Origin: Chloroherpetonaceae bacterium
Lineage (GTDB): Bacteria; Bacteroidota; Chlorobiia; Chlorobiales; Chloroherpetonaceae
Direction: 5' to 3'
Assembly: GCA_028277445.1 (NCBI GenBank)
Contig: JANQGG010000028.1
Span: forward strand, 1-64,000
Length of the DNA: 64,000 bases
Shown: one piece after another, positions 38,139 to 46,763 of the stretch
Position numbering within the stretch: position 1 is the first letter of the stretch
Layout of the letters: each line of letters opens with the position of its first letter
Program-made: the position numbers and the translations under genes
Notes under the pieces: generated by a model
Told to the model about the DNA's origin: nothing
Database searches by the model: none
What the model saw: only the letters and a program-made list of their open reading frames with translations

Positions 38139-39350
38139 ATGACAGATCAAAACATATCCAAGTATTTTATACTTGGTCTTTCAACAGTTGCCGTTATCTT
38201 TTTTGCATTTGAAATTCACGCCTTTCTTAATCCGCTGATCTTATTAGGATTACTCATTTTTGCGCTGTATCCGTTACGCGAAAATATCTACGCAAATCGT
38301 CTACTTTGGGTAACGGCAATTTTATTTGTCATTTGGTTTGTCAATATGTTAACCGGTATTTTAGCGCCATTTATTTTTGCTTTTTTATTGGCTTATTTGT
38401 TTGAACCCTTGATGACTTGGTTATGTGATAAGCGTTTTCCAAGATGGTTGGCTTCTTTGCTCATAACATTGTTCGGGCTTGTTGTTCTGATTTTTATAAT
38501 TCTGCTTATCGTTCCAGAAGTTTCGCGCCAAATATCAGCGCTATTAATCTTATCAAAGCAATTACCCGATAAACTTATTGAATGGGTACGCTCGCTCTAT
38601 TCCATTGAGTTACTCCAAAAGTTTAACATCAATGTTTATTTAATTGAAGCCGAGCTTAAAGAAATCATAAAAAGTAAAGTGGGTGATGTTGGCAAACTTA
38701 CGGCTGAATTTGCTACAACAATAGCGCAAAGCATACCAAAACTTATCTCCATTTTATTTAACATCGTTTTAGTCCCCATTCTCTCTTTTTATTTTTTAAA
38801 CGACTTTGAAAACATCAAAAAAGCGTTTTACAAGGTTGTCCCCAGAATATATTTGAGCTCTGTGCATAGATATTTGAAATTGGGCGGCAGCATATTCCGG
38901 CAATATTTGCGCGGCTACCTGATTATTATGACGATTGAAATTATCTGTTATATCGGTATTTTTAGTTTAATTGGATTGAAATACCCCTTGGTGCTTGGCA
39001 TTGTGGCAGGGGCGATGCTTTTTGTACCTTATATTGGAATCTTCATTTCTATTACCCTTACGCTGCTAGTTATTCTGATCGGGAGTCCTTCATACGGTCA
39101 GCCAATTTTGTTTTCAGCCATAACGTATACCGTGATGCAGTCGCTGGAGAACTTTGTTCTGATTCCCAAAATTGTGGGTGAGCGGGTAAACTTAAACCCG
39201 ATCCTGATCTTTTTATCCATCATTTTGTTCAGTTATTTTATCGGGTTTATGGGAATCTTAATTGCAATTCCTGTTACGGCGTTTTTGGTAGCCATCTACA
39301 AGCATGAAGTTTTTTCCGAACCGCTTACGCTGCCTAAATCAAACGATTAG
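38139..39350 (+). CDS. AI-2E family transporter (PerM/TqsA-like permease)
   Basis: Integral membrane protein of 403 residues with about eight hydrophobic helices. It has the family layout: three or four N-terminal helices, the FIFAFLLAYLFEP segment, a soluble middle part (KQLPDKLIEWVRSLY), then a C-terminal bundle with FVPYIGIFISI and a LNPILIFLSIILF stretch. Members export autoinducer-2 or act as sodium/proton antiporters, and the substrate cannot be inferred. It starts 1 nt after the deacetylase stop. Confidence 0.85.
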   Translation: MTDQNISKYFILGLSTVAVIFFAFEIHAFLNPLILLGLLIFALYPLRENIYANRLLWVTAILFVIWFVNMLTGILAPFIFAFLLAYLFEPLMTWLCDKRFPRWLASLLITLFGLVVLIFIILLIVPEVSRQISALLILSKQLPDKLIEWVRSLYSIELLQKFNINVYLIEAELKEIIKSKVGDVGKLTAEFATTIAQSIPKLISILFNIVLVPILSFYFLNDFENIKKAFYKVVPRIYLSSVHRYLKLGGSIFRQYLRGYLIIMTIEIICYIGIFSLIGLKYPLVLGIVAGAMLFVPYIGIFISITLTLLVILIGSPSYGQPILFSAITYTVMQSLENFVLIPKIVGERVNLNPILIFLSIILFSYFIGFMGILIAIPVTAFLVAIYKHEVFSEPLTLPKSND

Positions 39351-39363
39351 TTATAACGATAGA

Positions 39364-39819
39364 TTAACCTCTGAGCTTATCCAACATTTCATTGAGCGTA
39401 TGGGCTTCATCCAAAGATAGGTTTGATAACGATGCATCTATATCCTTTGTTTTTTGGTCTAAATAACCAAGCAAATCGAGCCCTTTTTGGGTAATCACGA
39501 CATCCATTTTTCGTCGATCATTCTGGCATTCTTCTCGTTTTGCCAAACCCTTTTGAACCAACCGTTGAACCAATCGTGAGGCATCGGATTGTTTATCGAG
39601 CATACGATCTCTGAGACGTTTAATCGAACAAGGATTTGGGTATTGCCCGCGCAAAATACGAAGGATATTGTATTGCTGACTTGTAATACCCGAGGATTTA
39701 AACGCAACGGCAATTTTCTCATTTAGCCAATGAAATGTTCGAATCAAATTAACGGATAGTTTATGATATTCCGAGTCAAATGTTTTTTGATCAATTTCTA
39801 ATTCCAGTTTCATACGCAA
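39364..39819 (-). CDS. MarR-family transcriptional regulator
   Basis: Protein of 151 residues, the usual MarR length, with a winged helix: ITSQQYNILRILRGQ, PCSIKRLRDRMLDKQSDASRL as the recognition part, and the wing KREECQNDRRKMDVVIT. It dimerises through its terminal helices. It sits 69 nt downstream of the YceI gene on the same strand with a terminator between. MarR-YceI pairing is common elsewhere. A palindrome at 40598-40619 between yceI and the CruA-like gene is a possible target. Confidence 0.88.
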   Translation of the reverse strand: MRMKLELEIDQKTFDSEYHKLSVNLIRTFHWLNEKIAVAFKSSGITSQQYNILRILRGQYPNPCSIKRLRDRMLDKQSDASRLVQRLVQKGLAKREECQNDRRKMDVVITQKGLDLLGYLDQKTKDIDASLSNLSLDEAHTLNEMLDKLRG

Positions 39820-39828
39820 AGTTTTTAA

Positions 39829-39866
39829 ACAAAAAAACCCCTAACATTTTCAAGATATTAGAGGTT
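39829..39866 (-). terminator. Rho-independent terminator of the YceI gene
   Basis: On the minus strand a 9-bp stem with one wobble pair (39858-39866 with 39836-39844) and a 13-nt loop, followed by a T-run, 22 nt after the yceI stop. Confidence 0.75.
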
Positions 39867-39887
39867 TTTTTTGGGGTTATTGATCCA

Positions 39888-40472
39888 TTATGTTTTGTCT
39901 AATTCAATATTTGCAACAATTGTTACGGTTTCTCCGACAATAGCTCCGCCAGTTTCCATTAATCTATTCCAATTCAAGCCATAGTCGAAACGGTTAATAG
40001 AACCCTTTAGCTTAAATCCGGCTTTGTCTTTACCCATAAAGTTTTTGACCATGCCATTGTAAATAACATCAAGCTCAACTTCTTTGGTGACGCCTTTTAT
40101 GGTTAAATCGCCAACCAATTTGTAGTTTTTCCCATCAACTTTTTTAAACGACTTGCTTTTAAATGTAATGGTCGGATATTTTTCCGCATTAAAAAAATCC
40201 TTTGCGACCAAATGTTTGTCACGTTTTTCAAGATCAGTGTCTATACTAGAAACATCAATCTTTAATTCAATATCGCTGTTCGTAAAATCTTCATTGTCGG
40301 TTTTCACTTTACCGCTAAACGATTTAAACCGACCTTCTACATCGGTTATTACAAGATGAGAAACTGAAAACCCAACCTTGCTGTGGGTTCTATCGAAAAC
40401 CCATGTATCCGTAGCAAACGTGACACTTGCGGAGGAAATTAAAAAAACCAGGGCAAAAATGATCTTTTTCAT
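39888..40472 (-). CDS. YceI-family periplasmic lipid-binding protein
   Basis: Protein of 194 residues. The signal peptide (MKKIIFALVFLISSASVTFA, about 1-20) is followed by the YceI lipocalin-like barrel with DRTHSKVGFSVSHLVIT, VDVSSIDT, FNAEKYPTITFKSK and KGVTKEVELDV. The fold binds isoprenoid-like lipids such as polyprenyl chains. Divergent, 175 nt away, is a carotenoid-cyclase-like gene, which makes an isoprenoid ligand plausible (inference). Confidence 0.92.
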   Translation of the reverse strand: MKKIIFALVFLISSASVTFATDTWVFDRTHSKVGFSVSHLVITDVEGRFKSFSGKVKTDNEDFTNSDIELKIDVSSIDTDLEKRDKHLVAKDFFNAEKYPTITFKSKSFKKVDGKNYKLVGDLTIKGVTKEVELDVIYNGMVKNFMGKDKAGFKLKGSINRFDYGLNWNRLMETGGAIVGETVTIVANIELDKT

Positions 40473-40597
40473 AATGATTCGTGGTTTAATTGTTAATGAG
40501 TGTAAAAAACTTAACTTTGTATAATCCGTTTATCACAATAGCTTCTGCAGGAATGTTTATAAAGAACAATTTCTTCGTTCCTATTACGAGTCCAAAC

Positions 40598-40619
40598 ATT
40601 ATATGTTATAACATGTAAT
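40598..40619. promoter_or_regulatory. Candidate operator palindrome between yceI and the CruA-like gene
   Basis: A 22-bp inverted repeat with 10 of 11 pairs, the core ATGTTATAACAT being perfect. A few outer A:T pairs extend it. It lies 29-50 nt upstream of the plus-strand start and about 126 nt upstream of yceI. It has no loop or T-run, so it is more likely a dimer-binding site than a terminator. The MarR protein encoded nearby is a candidate binder. Confidence 0.45.
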
Positions 40620-40647
40620 ATTTTTTCAAGAATTATCAATTCGCATC

Positions 40648-42207
40648 ATGAGTTTGAATGAACTAAAATCAACCCATCCCCTGGTATATGAACATTTTTC
40701 AAAGCTAACCGGCGGCGAAGAATCGCTTCTAAGGTTACTCGATTTGGATTCGTATTGGCGCAAAATTGGCCGGAGAGACTATGAAACGGTTATTTTTGAT
40801 GGCAATGAGCTTGATGATGATGTAAAGATTGCCGGTGAATTTGATCTCATTTACGCCGGGGCAACTTTGGGCGCTGTTCATGCCGCTGCCATGAGTTTGT
40901 TATTTGGAAAAAAAATAATGCTGCTGGATCGTCACGAGCCCGGTAAAACCCATCGAGATTGGAACATATCTTCTGAAGAACTTCAGCGCCTCATCGCGAT
41001 TGGGCTGTTTAGTCAAAGCGATGTTAATGAGGTGATTACTAAACGTTATAAAACCGGTTTTGTAGAATTTGCTTCTACCGAAAATCCCACCCGTTTATTT
41101 ATAGATAATGTTCTGGATTGTGTGGTTGAGTCGGATATTATACTGAGTAAAATGCTGGCCATCATTACGCAAAATCCTGAAAACCTGATTTTACCCAAAA
41201 CCACGTTTAAACGATGCTTCAAAAAAAACGATGGTATTGTCGTTGAGGTGGAAACCCAAAACGGTCAGAAACAATTTTTCAAATCCAAAGTTTTGATTGA
41301 CACGATGGGCGTAATGTCGCCAATTGCCATGCAGCTCAACGATGGAATGCCTCAAACGCACATTTGCCCGACAGTCGGCACGGTTGCAAGCGGATTGGAG
41401 GGCATTGATTACAACATCGGTGAGATTTTGGTTAGTACCGAACCGGCCGATACATCTGCCGGAAGCGGCCGACAACTTATTTGGGAAGGGTTTCCAACCA
41501 GCGATACGGAAATAACCACATACGTGTTTTTTTACGATCGCGTGATTTCGGATAACGATAAATCGCTGCTTAATCTGTTTGAAACCTACTTTCAGAAACT
41601 CCCTCAATACAAGACACCCGGCAAAGACTTTAACGTGAAAAAACTTGTTTATGGCATTATTCCGGCATATCACCATTCGGGCACACAAAAAACCCGGCAA
41701 ACGGCTGATGATCGGATATTGTTGTTGGGCGATTCAGCCACGTTGGCTTCCCCACTTACGTTTTGCGGATTTGGCTCAATGATTCGTAATTTAGAGCGCA
41801 CAACCACTAAACTCCAAGAGGCATTAGCTAACGAACAAATTTCAAAACCGGATTTGGATCCAATCAGTCAATACGAGCCAAATGTAGCCATCATGTCGAA
41901 CCTGATGAAATTTATGTGCTACAATCACCGTACCGACCCACCGAATTTTGTAAATGACTTGATGAACGAAATCATGAAAGTGCTCAACGACCTTCCGCCA
42001 AGATATGCGGTTTCAATGTTTCGCGATGAAATGTCGTTAAGTGATTTCAATACATTAATCTTAACGGTAGGTAAAAAATATCCCAAGATTTTTGAAATCA
42101 CTTTCAGAAAACTGGGTTTTTCCGGTAGTATGAGCTGGCTGCAAAACTGGCTGGGCTGGAGCATGAATGAGAATGGCAACGCCAAAATCAAAAGCGTAGC
42201 TCAATGA
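40648..42207 (+). CDS. cruA: CruA/CruP-family lycopene-cyclase-like flavoprotein
   Basis: Protein of 519 residues. After a 65-residue lead comes an FAD-binding start (FDLIYAGATLGAVHAAAM) and LLDRHEPGKTHRDWNISSEEL. The KTHRDWNIS motif and the later YGIIPAYH and LLGDSATLASPLTFCGFGSMIRNLERT match the CruA/CruP lycopene-cyclase family of green sulfur bacteria and cyanobacteria, from memory. CruA makes the beta or gamma rings of carotenes. It is divergent from yceI and 117 nt before aroK. The assignment as cyclase rather than CruP-like protein is uncertain. A plant-type desaturase gene is at 56187. Confidence 0.62.
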   Translation: MSLNELKSTHPLVYEHFSKLTGGEESLLRLLDLDSYWRKIGRRDYETVIFDGNELDDDVKIAGEFDLIYAGATLGAVHAAAMSLLFGKKIMLLDRHEPGKTHRDWNISSEELQRLIAIGLFSQSDVNEVITKRYKTGFVEFASTENPTRLFIDNVLDCVVESDIILSKMLAIITQNPENLILPKTTFKRCFKKNDGIVVEVETQNGQKQFFKSKVLIDTMGVMSPIAMQLNDGMPQTHICPTVGTVASGLEGIDYNIGEILVSTEPADTSAGSGRQLIWEGFPTSDTEITTYVFFYDRVISDNDKSLLNLFETYFQKLPQYKTPGKDFNVKKLVYGIIPAYHHSGTQKTRQTADDRILLLGDSATLASPLTFCGFGSMIRNLERTTTKLQEALANEQISKPDLDPISQYEPNVAIMSNLMKFMCYNHRTDPPNFVNDLMNEIMKVLNDLPPRYAVSMFRDEMSLSDFNTLILTVGKKYPKIFEITFRKLGFSGSMSWLQNWLGWSMNENGNAKIKSVAQ

Positions 42208-42324
42208 TCAATCTGTGAATGTAGCTTGTAATCCTCAAATTTTGCATTAATAAAAAAAGCATACATATTACCATAATTTTTTATTTTATGGTCTAATCCC
42301 CATGATAAAGATGTTTGATTCACT

Positions 42325-42909
42325 ATGAGTAAACCAAACCTGATCTTTTTAACTGGCTTTAGCACCTCAGGAAAGTCAACAATTGGACCATTACTTGCCA
42401 ATACTTTAGGATTTGATTTTATCGATTTGGATAAAGAAATTGTTCGGCAAGAAGGCCAATCCATTAATGAGATTTTCAAATCCAAAAGTGAAGCCTATTT
42501 CAGAGATCTGGAGTACCGATTACTTATTGAGCTATGCCAAAAACAAGAACTTGTTATTGCTTTAGGCGGAGGTACAGTTCAGCAAGACAGGTGTTTAAGC
42601 CAGATATTATCATCCGGTACGCTGGTTTATTTAAAATCAGATTTGGAAACGCTTGTTAAACGGTTATCTCATAAAACCGATCGTCCCCTAATCAAAGGAC
42701 CAAATGGCGAAAAGCTATCCAAGGAAGAAATCAAGCAAAAAATTGAAACCATGCTCCATGAGCGCGAACCCAAATATGCCAAAGCACATTTTACAATCAA
42801 TACCGATAGCACCCATTTGGGCGCTACGGTTGAACACTTAACCCGAATGATTGAACGGTATATTCGCCAACATGAGCGCAAAAAACATTCACCAAAGCAA
42901 AATCCATAA
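42325..42909 (+). CDS. aroK: Shikimate kinase
   Basis: Protein of 194 residues, slightly long for the family (about 170) through a basic C-terminal tail. Walker A GFSTSGKSTIG is at 11-21, the shikimate-binding DLDKEIVRQEG follows, and the RDLEYR and ALGGGTV motifs are in place. It phosphorylates shikimate in aromatic amino acid synthesis. The next gene, aroB, begins 5 nt after its stop, so the two are co-transcribed. Confidence 0.95.
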   Translation: MSKPNLIFLTGFSTSGKSTIGPLLANTLGFDFIDLDKEIVRQEGQSINEIFKSKSEAYFRDLEYRLLIELCQKQELVIALGGGTVQQDRCLSQILSSGTLVYLKSDLETLVKRLSHKTDRPLIKGPNGEKLSKEEIKQKIETMLHEREPKYAKAHFTINTDSTHLGATVEHLTRMIERYIRQHERKKHSPKQNP

Positions 42910-42914
42910 AAACA

Positions 42915-43997
42915 TTGAGCGAAATTATCATTGAAACCCCTGCCATTGAGCAGATTGGCATTTTGTACAATAAGCTTGGCCAAGGTAAAAAAGTTGCCGT
43001 TTTTTATGACACACACACAGCCAAACTTTTTGAAAAAGACATTTCTCAAGAATTAAATAAGCAAGGCTTTCATTTCATAACTATTGTCATTGAAGCTAAA
43101 GAATCATCCAAAAGCTTTGAAACCGCTTTTAAGGTTTATGGCGATATGATCCAGGCCAATGTAGATCGAAGCTGGTCAGTCATTGCTGTCGGCGGGGGTG
43201 TGGTTGGCGATTTGGCTGGATTTGTAGCGGCAAGTTTCATGCGCGGCATCCCGATCGTCCAGATTCCAACAACGCTACTTGCCATGACGGATAGCTCCAT
43301 AGGCGGAAAAGTGGCCATCAATCACCCTCTGGGAAAAAATATGATCGGATTTTTCCACAAACCGATCATTATTATCATTGATCCGGCCTACTTGAAATCT
43401 CTGCCCAAGCGTGAAATTTATGGTGGATTGGCCGAGGTGTTGAAGTATGCGCTGATCATCGATGAAGAGTTTTTGGATTACCTGGAAGACTATTTTGATG
43501 AAATTGTTGCTTTAAAATCGCCCTATATTGAAGAAGCCATCGCCAGAAGCGTTGATGCCAAAGTTAAAGTTGTCAATGACGATTATAAAGAACAAAGCGG
43601 AATCCGGGCTATTTTGAATTTTGGTCACACATTTGCACATGCATTTGAAAAATTATCCAATTTTGAAGACATGCGTCATGGCGAAGCGGTGCTTTTAGGC
43701 ATGTCTTGCGCCAGTTGTCTTTCGGAAACGTTGGGGAATATTTCTTCGGAAACCACATCGCGCATTAATGACATCATTCTGCGATTCAATATTGATCCCG
43801 CATTGATACAAACGTACTTTTTAAATGTTGAACCTGCTGCAATTATTGAAAACATGAAATCGGATAAGAAAAAAGCCGATGGGTATAACCGTTTTACGTT
43901 ATTGGAAGATGTCGGTCGCGCTTATCTTCACTATGAACGCATCGATGAAGAAGACATTACAGATGCAATTGAACAGGCCAAAGCGGTTTTTCGGTAA
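42915..43997 (+). CDS. aroB: 3-dehydroquinate synthase
   Basis: Protein of 360 residues. It contains the NAD-binding AVGGGVVGDLAGFVAASFMRG stretch (listed in parts: AVGGGVVGDL and AGFVAASFM), then PTTLLAMTDSSIGGKVAIN, GFFHKP and the zinc ligands in LNFGHTFAHAFE. All key residues appear intact. It closes the DAHP ring to dehydroquinate, two steps before aroK's substrate. The start is a TTG at 42915; no ATG gives the family N-terminus. Confidence 0.95.
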   Translation: MSEIIIETPAIEQIGILYNKLGQGKKVAVFYDTHTAKLFEKDISQELNKQGFHFITIVIEAKESSKSFETAFKVYGDMIQANVDRSWSVIAVGGGVVGDLAGFVAASFMRGIPIVQIPTTLLAMTDSSIGGKVAINHPLGKNMIGFFHKPIIIIIDPAYLKSLPKREIYGGLAEVLKYALIIDEEFLDYLEDYFDEIVALKSPYIEEAIARSVDAKVKVVNDDYKEQSGIRAILNFGHTFAHAFEKLSNFEDMRHGEAVLLGMSCASCLSETLGNISSETTSRINDIILRFNIDPALIQTYFLNVEPAAIIENMKSDKKKADGYNRFTLLEDVGRAYLHYERIDEEDITDAIEQAKAVFR

Positions 43998-44004
43998 TCG
44001 TTTG

Positions 44005-44038
44005 TTAAAAAGTATCTGTTAATAACCTTACTTTTTAA
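44005..44038. repeat. AT-rich inverted repeat after aroB
   Basis: A perfect 10-bp inverted repeat (44005-44014 with 44029-44038) around a 14-nt loop, 8 nt past the aroB stop. The stem itself contains the T-stretch and no separate T-run follows, so terminator function is only possible. Confidence 0.4.
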
Positions 44039-44127
44039 GCGCTTTACCTTAAATTTTCAGACCATAATCAATATTTAATATTATGATGGCCTGCATCCAA
44101 AAGCACAACCCTTTGACCATTGACTAG

Positions 44128-44147
44128 ATTCCGGCCTGCGCCGGAAT
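44128..44147. repeat. REP-like palindrome
   Basis: A perfect 8-bp stem, ATTCCGGC with GCCGGAAT, around CTGC. The flanking GAATGAC wording is that of the GATTCC...GGAATGAC intergenic palindromes common in bacterial genomes. It is far richer in GC than its surroundings. The rest of 43998-44278 holds nothing I recognise. Confidence 0.6.
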
Positions 44148-44278
44148 GACTATTGGCAGCAAGCTGCTGGGTATTGAACCTTAAAGCAGAATAAATAAAC
44201 ATTTTTTTATTAAAATTAGCTCACATATTTTGCATCTTAACCATGGTTTTAGTTAACACATTCAGATACAACTTGAAA

Positions 44279-44503
44279 ATGCCTGTAAATTGGAAAGACC
44301 ATATTCAAAGCACGCCTGAAATTCTTCATGGAAAACCTTGTATTTTAGGCACAAGAATTCCGGTAAGTTTGATCCTGGGTTACTTATCTGCCGGTTACAC
44401 TTATACTCAAATCATTGAAGAATTCCCTGATTTAACCCAGCAAAACATTGCCGCATGTTTAGATTATGCCAGAGATTTGGCAGAATTTAATGTGGCTGTA
44501 TGA
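44279..44503 (+). CDS. DUF433 antitoxin-like protein
   Basis: Protein of 74 residues using the ATG at 44279 (an upstream ATG at 44243 adds a non-family lead). The DUF433 pattern is complete: DHIQSTPEILHGKPCILGTRIPV in its N-half, then LGYLSAGYTYTQIIEEFPDLT and the final helix IAACLDYARDLAEF. It is a small winged-helix-type protein usually paired with a DUF5615 PIN-like nuclease, as here, with a 4-nt overlap. It is expected to be the antitoxin. Confidence 0.85.
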   Translation: MPVNWKDHIQSTPEILHGKPCILGTRIPVSLILGYLSAGYTYTQIIEEFPDLTQQNIAACLDYARDLAEFNVAV

Positions 44504-44871
44504 GTGAAATACGTTTTTTTGCCGATCATTGTGTATCTAATTTCATTATCAATGCACTTAAAGATATTGGTTATGTTATTTTAAAATTAAGGGATTTAAT
44601 ACCTCACAACTCTCCTGATAAATTTGTGATCGAAAAGGCTCAGGAGCTAAATACCATTTTAATTACATTAAATGGAGATTTTGCTGATATTCTTTCATAC
44701 CCGCCAGCCAATTTTCAGGCATTATCTCATTGCAAATTAGAAATCATCCCGAAACCACTCCCCATTTAATTAAAACGTTTAATTGATTATTTGAAACAAC
44801 ATCCAGATATGTCGCATTATAAAGGAAAGTTATTTATTGTTGAACCTCATAGAATTAGGATTAAGCAATAG
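44500..44871 (+). pseudogene. DUF5615 PIN-like toxin gene, frameshifted
   Basis: The open frame stops at 44767-44769 after 89 codons, but homologous sequence continues. Up to about 44718 it reads as the PIN-like half (FFADHCVSNF, ILITLNGDFADIL). From there the +1 frame gives GIISLQIRNHPETTPHLIK, which the family expects next. After the AAAA at 44772-44775 the original frame resumes with RLIDYLKQHPDMSHYKGKLF and ends IVEPHRIRIKQ at 44871. So one base was lost near 44718 and one gained near 44772. Restored, the protein would be about 123 residues, the family's size. Sequencing error at both sites is the main alternative. Confidence 0.75.
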
Positions 44872-44991
44872 TTTAAATGAATTTGCCTGGGGAAAAACAG
44901 TTAGAGAATTTATGATATCTTTATGAATCTGAAATGACAATGAAAAAAATAGATGCCTTAAGGCTTAACTGAGAAGTAAAACTTAGTGGTT

Positions 44992-45114
44992 ATGGAGAAA
45001 AAACAATTTTACAAATTCAGAAATTGGTTTTACCGAATTGTGATTTGGATGATTGTTGCACAGATTGTTTTTGCGTTGTGGCAATGGTTTTCCAACTCAT
45101 TTTTTTTCATGTAA
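44992..45114 (+). CDS. Possible 40-residue single-pass membrane protein
   Basis: A 40-codon frame with a basic start (EKKQFYKFRNW) and one hydrophobic segment (IVIWMIVAQIVFALW, about residues 16-30). No family match. Its last 18 nt overlap the end of the opposing coaX gene. A weak GGTTA-type leader precedes it, with no good ribosome binding site. Called on composition alone. Confidence 0.3.
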   Translation: MEKKQFYKFRNWFYRIVIWMIVAQIVFALWQWFSNSFFFM

Positions 45115-45954
45115 TTCGCCCAGGTTATACCGCACAATGGTGCGAATACCCCTGAGCACCGCATTGGGATCGCAAACATCTATTTCAGTTAAATGATCGC
45201 GTATTAACTCATGATAGCCTCCGGTTATGATCACCTTACAATCGGTTTCCTGATACTGTTCTTTTAACACCAATTTCAATTGATGGATTAAACCCTGAGA
45301 TTGCGCAATTAATCCCCAGTAAAGCCCTCGTTTTAAACACGACTCGGTTGACTGGCCAATAACATCTTCTTGCTTTTCCAACATCACGGCCGGTAATTGT
45401 GCAGTTTTTTCATGCAAACATTCGGAGATAATCTTCGGCCCGGCTAAAATAAGTCCTCCAATGTATTCCTGTTTGGAAGTCAAAATATCATAGGTAATGG
45501 CCGTGCCAAAATCAATGACAATAACAGCAGTATCCCTAAAATGCGCATAGCAGGATGCCACTAAGGCCAAGCGATCCATCCCTAAGCTCTCAGGAGTCAG
45601 GTAACGAATCTTAAACGGAAAGTTGAGGTTATGAGAAAGATAGTAAGCATCATGAAATTCAAAATTTTCCAAGACGGTTTTTAAGCACTGGGTTTGTTTG
45701 GGCACAACGCTACAAACCCCAATTTGCGGTTTAATTTTAAGAATTGATTGGTTTTCGAATCGGATTGCATTTATAAACGCTTCAAATGATTTAGGATTGC
45801 ACAACCTTTCAGTTTCTGATTTATAGACGCCAACGAGTTCATCGCCTTTGAATAAGCCTGCCGACGTTTTGGTGTTTCCAATATCAAGTGACAAAAAATA
45901 GGTTGTCTCGGAAGGGGATATAGAATGGCCAGTTTGGCGCTGAAGTGAATTCAT
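45097..45954 (-). CDS. coaX: Type III pantothenate kinase
   Basis: Protein of 285 residues from the ATG at 45954, one nt after the birA stop. A start at 46020 would overlap birA by 65 nt and add a lead unlike the family. The ASKHA-fold motifs are LSLDIGNTKTSAGLF, LGMDRLALV and VIDFGTAITYDIL. It phosphorylates pantothenate as the first step to coenzyme A. Coupling to birA is a common arrangement in bacteria. Confidence 0.93.
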   Translation of the reverse strand: MNSLQRQTGHSISPSETTYFLSLDIGNTKTSAGLFKGDELVGVYKSETERLCNPKSFEAFINAIRFENQSILKIKPQIGVCSVVPKQTQCLKTVLENFEFHDAYYLSHNLNFPFKIRYLTPESLGMDRLALVASCYAHFRDTAVIVIDFGTAITYDILTSKQEYIGGLILAGPKIISECLHEKTAQLPAVMLEKQEDVIGQSTESCLKRGLYWGLIAQSQGLIHQLKLVLKEQYQETDCKVIITGGYHELIRDHLTEIDVCDPNAVLRGIRTIVRYNLGELHEKK

Positions 45955-45955
45955 G

Positions 45956-46741
45956 TTAATATCGAATGGTTGAAATCTCAGCTTGTGATAATAACAGCGT
46001 TCGCTTGGGTTGCCTGACAATTAAAAATCCTTGCTCATCAATATCTTCGGCCACACCTTGTTGTGTTTGCCCTTCATACTTAAAGTGAATTGTTCGTCCA
46101 AGCATTTTGCAATAATTTTTCCAAAGTTTTAAGCTCTCTCGGGCTTTGCCTTCTAAAAATTGGGTATAATGAACATTTAATCGCGTTAATATATCGGCTA
46201 AAATTGCTACCCGATCATAACGCTTTCCTGTAGATGCTTTTAATGATGTTGCCAAATGCTGAAGATTCGGACCAAAGTCAGTTTGATTAATGTTGCAGCC
46301 AATCCCAATAACAATATAGGCGGCTTGCCGCCCCATGATTGCCGATTCGTTTAAAATGCCACATATTTTTTTGCCGTCCAACAAAACATCATTGGGCCAC
46401 TTGATTTCAAAATGCCGATCAGTATGTTTTTTCAAAGCTTCCGCAACAGAGAGCGCACTAAGCAAGCTGAGAAGCGTCAATGCATTTGGCAAGCAGTCAG
46501 GCCTTAAAATGAGACTGAACATTAAATTTACCCCGGTCTCAGATACCCATTCGTTACCATTTCGCCCCTTGCCCTTCAACTGATGATCGGCAACAACCAG
46601 CGTTCCCTCAATGGCATTGGTTTTTGCTAATGATAACGCTATATCATTGGTCGACCCAACTTCGGGATAAATATAGATATCTGAAATAAAATCTCTGAGA
46701 TGGCTGAGCGCATCTTGCAAATAGTCTTGACGTATGGTCAT
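45956..46741 (-). CDS. birA: Biotin-[acetyl-CoA-carboxylase] ligase (catalytic type)
   Basis: Protein of 261 residues from the ATG at 46741 (an upstream TTG gives five extra residues). The biotin-adenylate loop is KGKGRNGNEWVS and the catalytic segment IKWPNDVLLDGKKICGIL. There is no N-terminal helix-turn-helix, so it ligates biotin without acting as a repressor. It attaches biotin to carboxylase carrier proteins; a carboxylase subunit is encoded at 10049. It is followed by coaX with 1 nt between them. Confidence 0.94.
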   Translation of the reverse strand: MTIRQDYLQDALSHLRDFISDIYIYPEVGSTNDIALSLAKTNAIEGTLVVADHQLKGKGRNGNEWVSETGVNLMFSLILRPDCLPNALTLLSLLSALSVAEALKKHTDRHFEIKWPNDVLLDGKKICGILNESAIMGRQAAYIVIGIGCNINQTDFGPNLQHLATSLKASTGKRYDRVAILADILTRLNVHYTQFLEGKARESLKLWKNYCKMLGRTIHFKYEGQTQQGVAEDIDEQGFLIVRQPKRTLLLSQAEISTIRY

Positions 46742-46763
46742 GCAATCGGAGAGCAAGCTTGGT

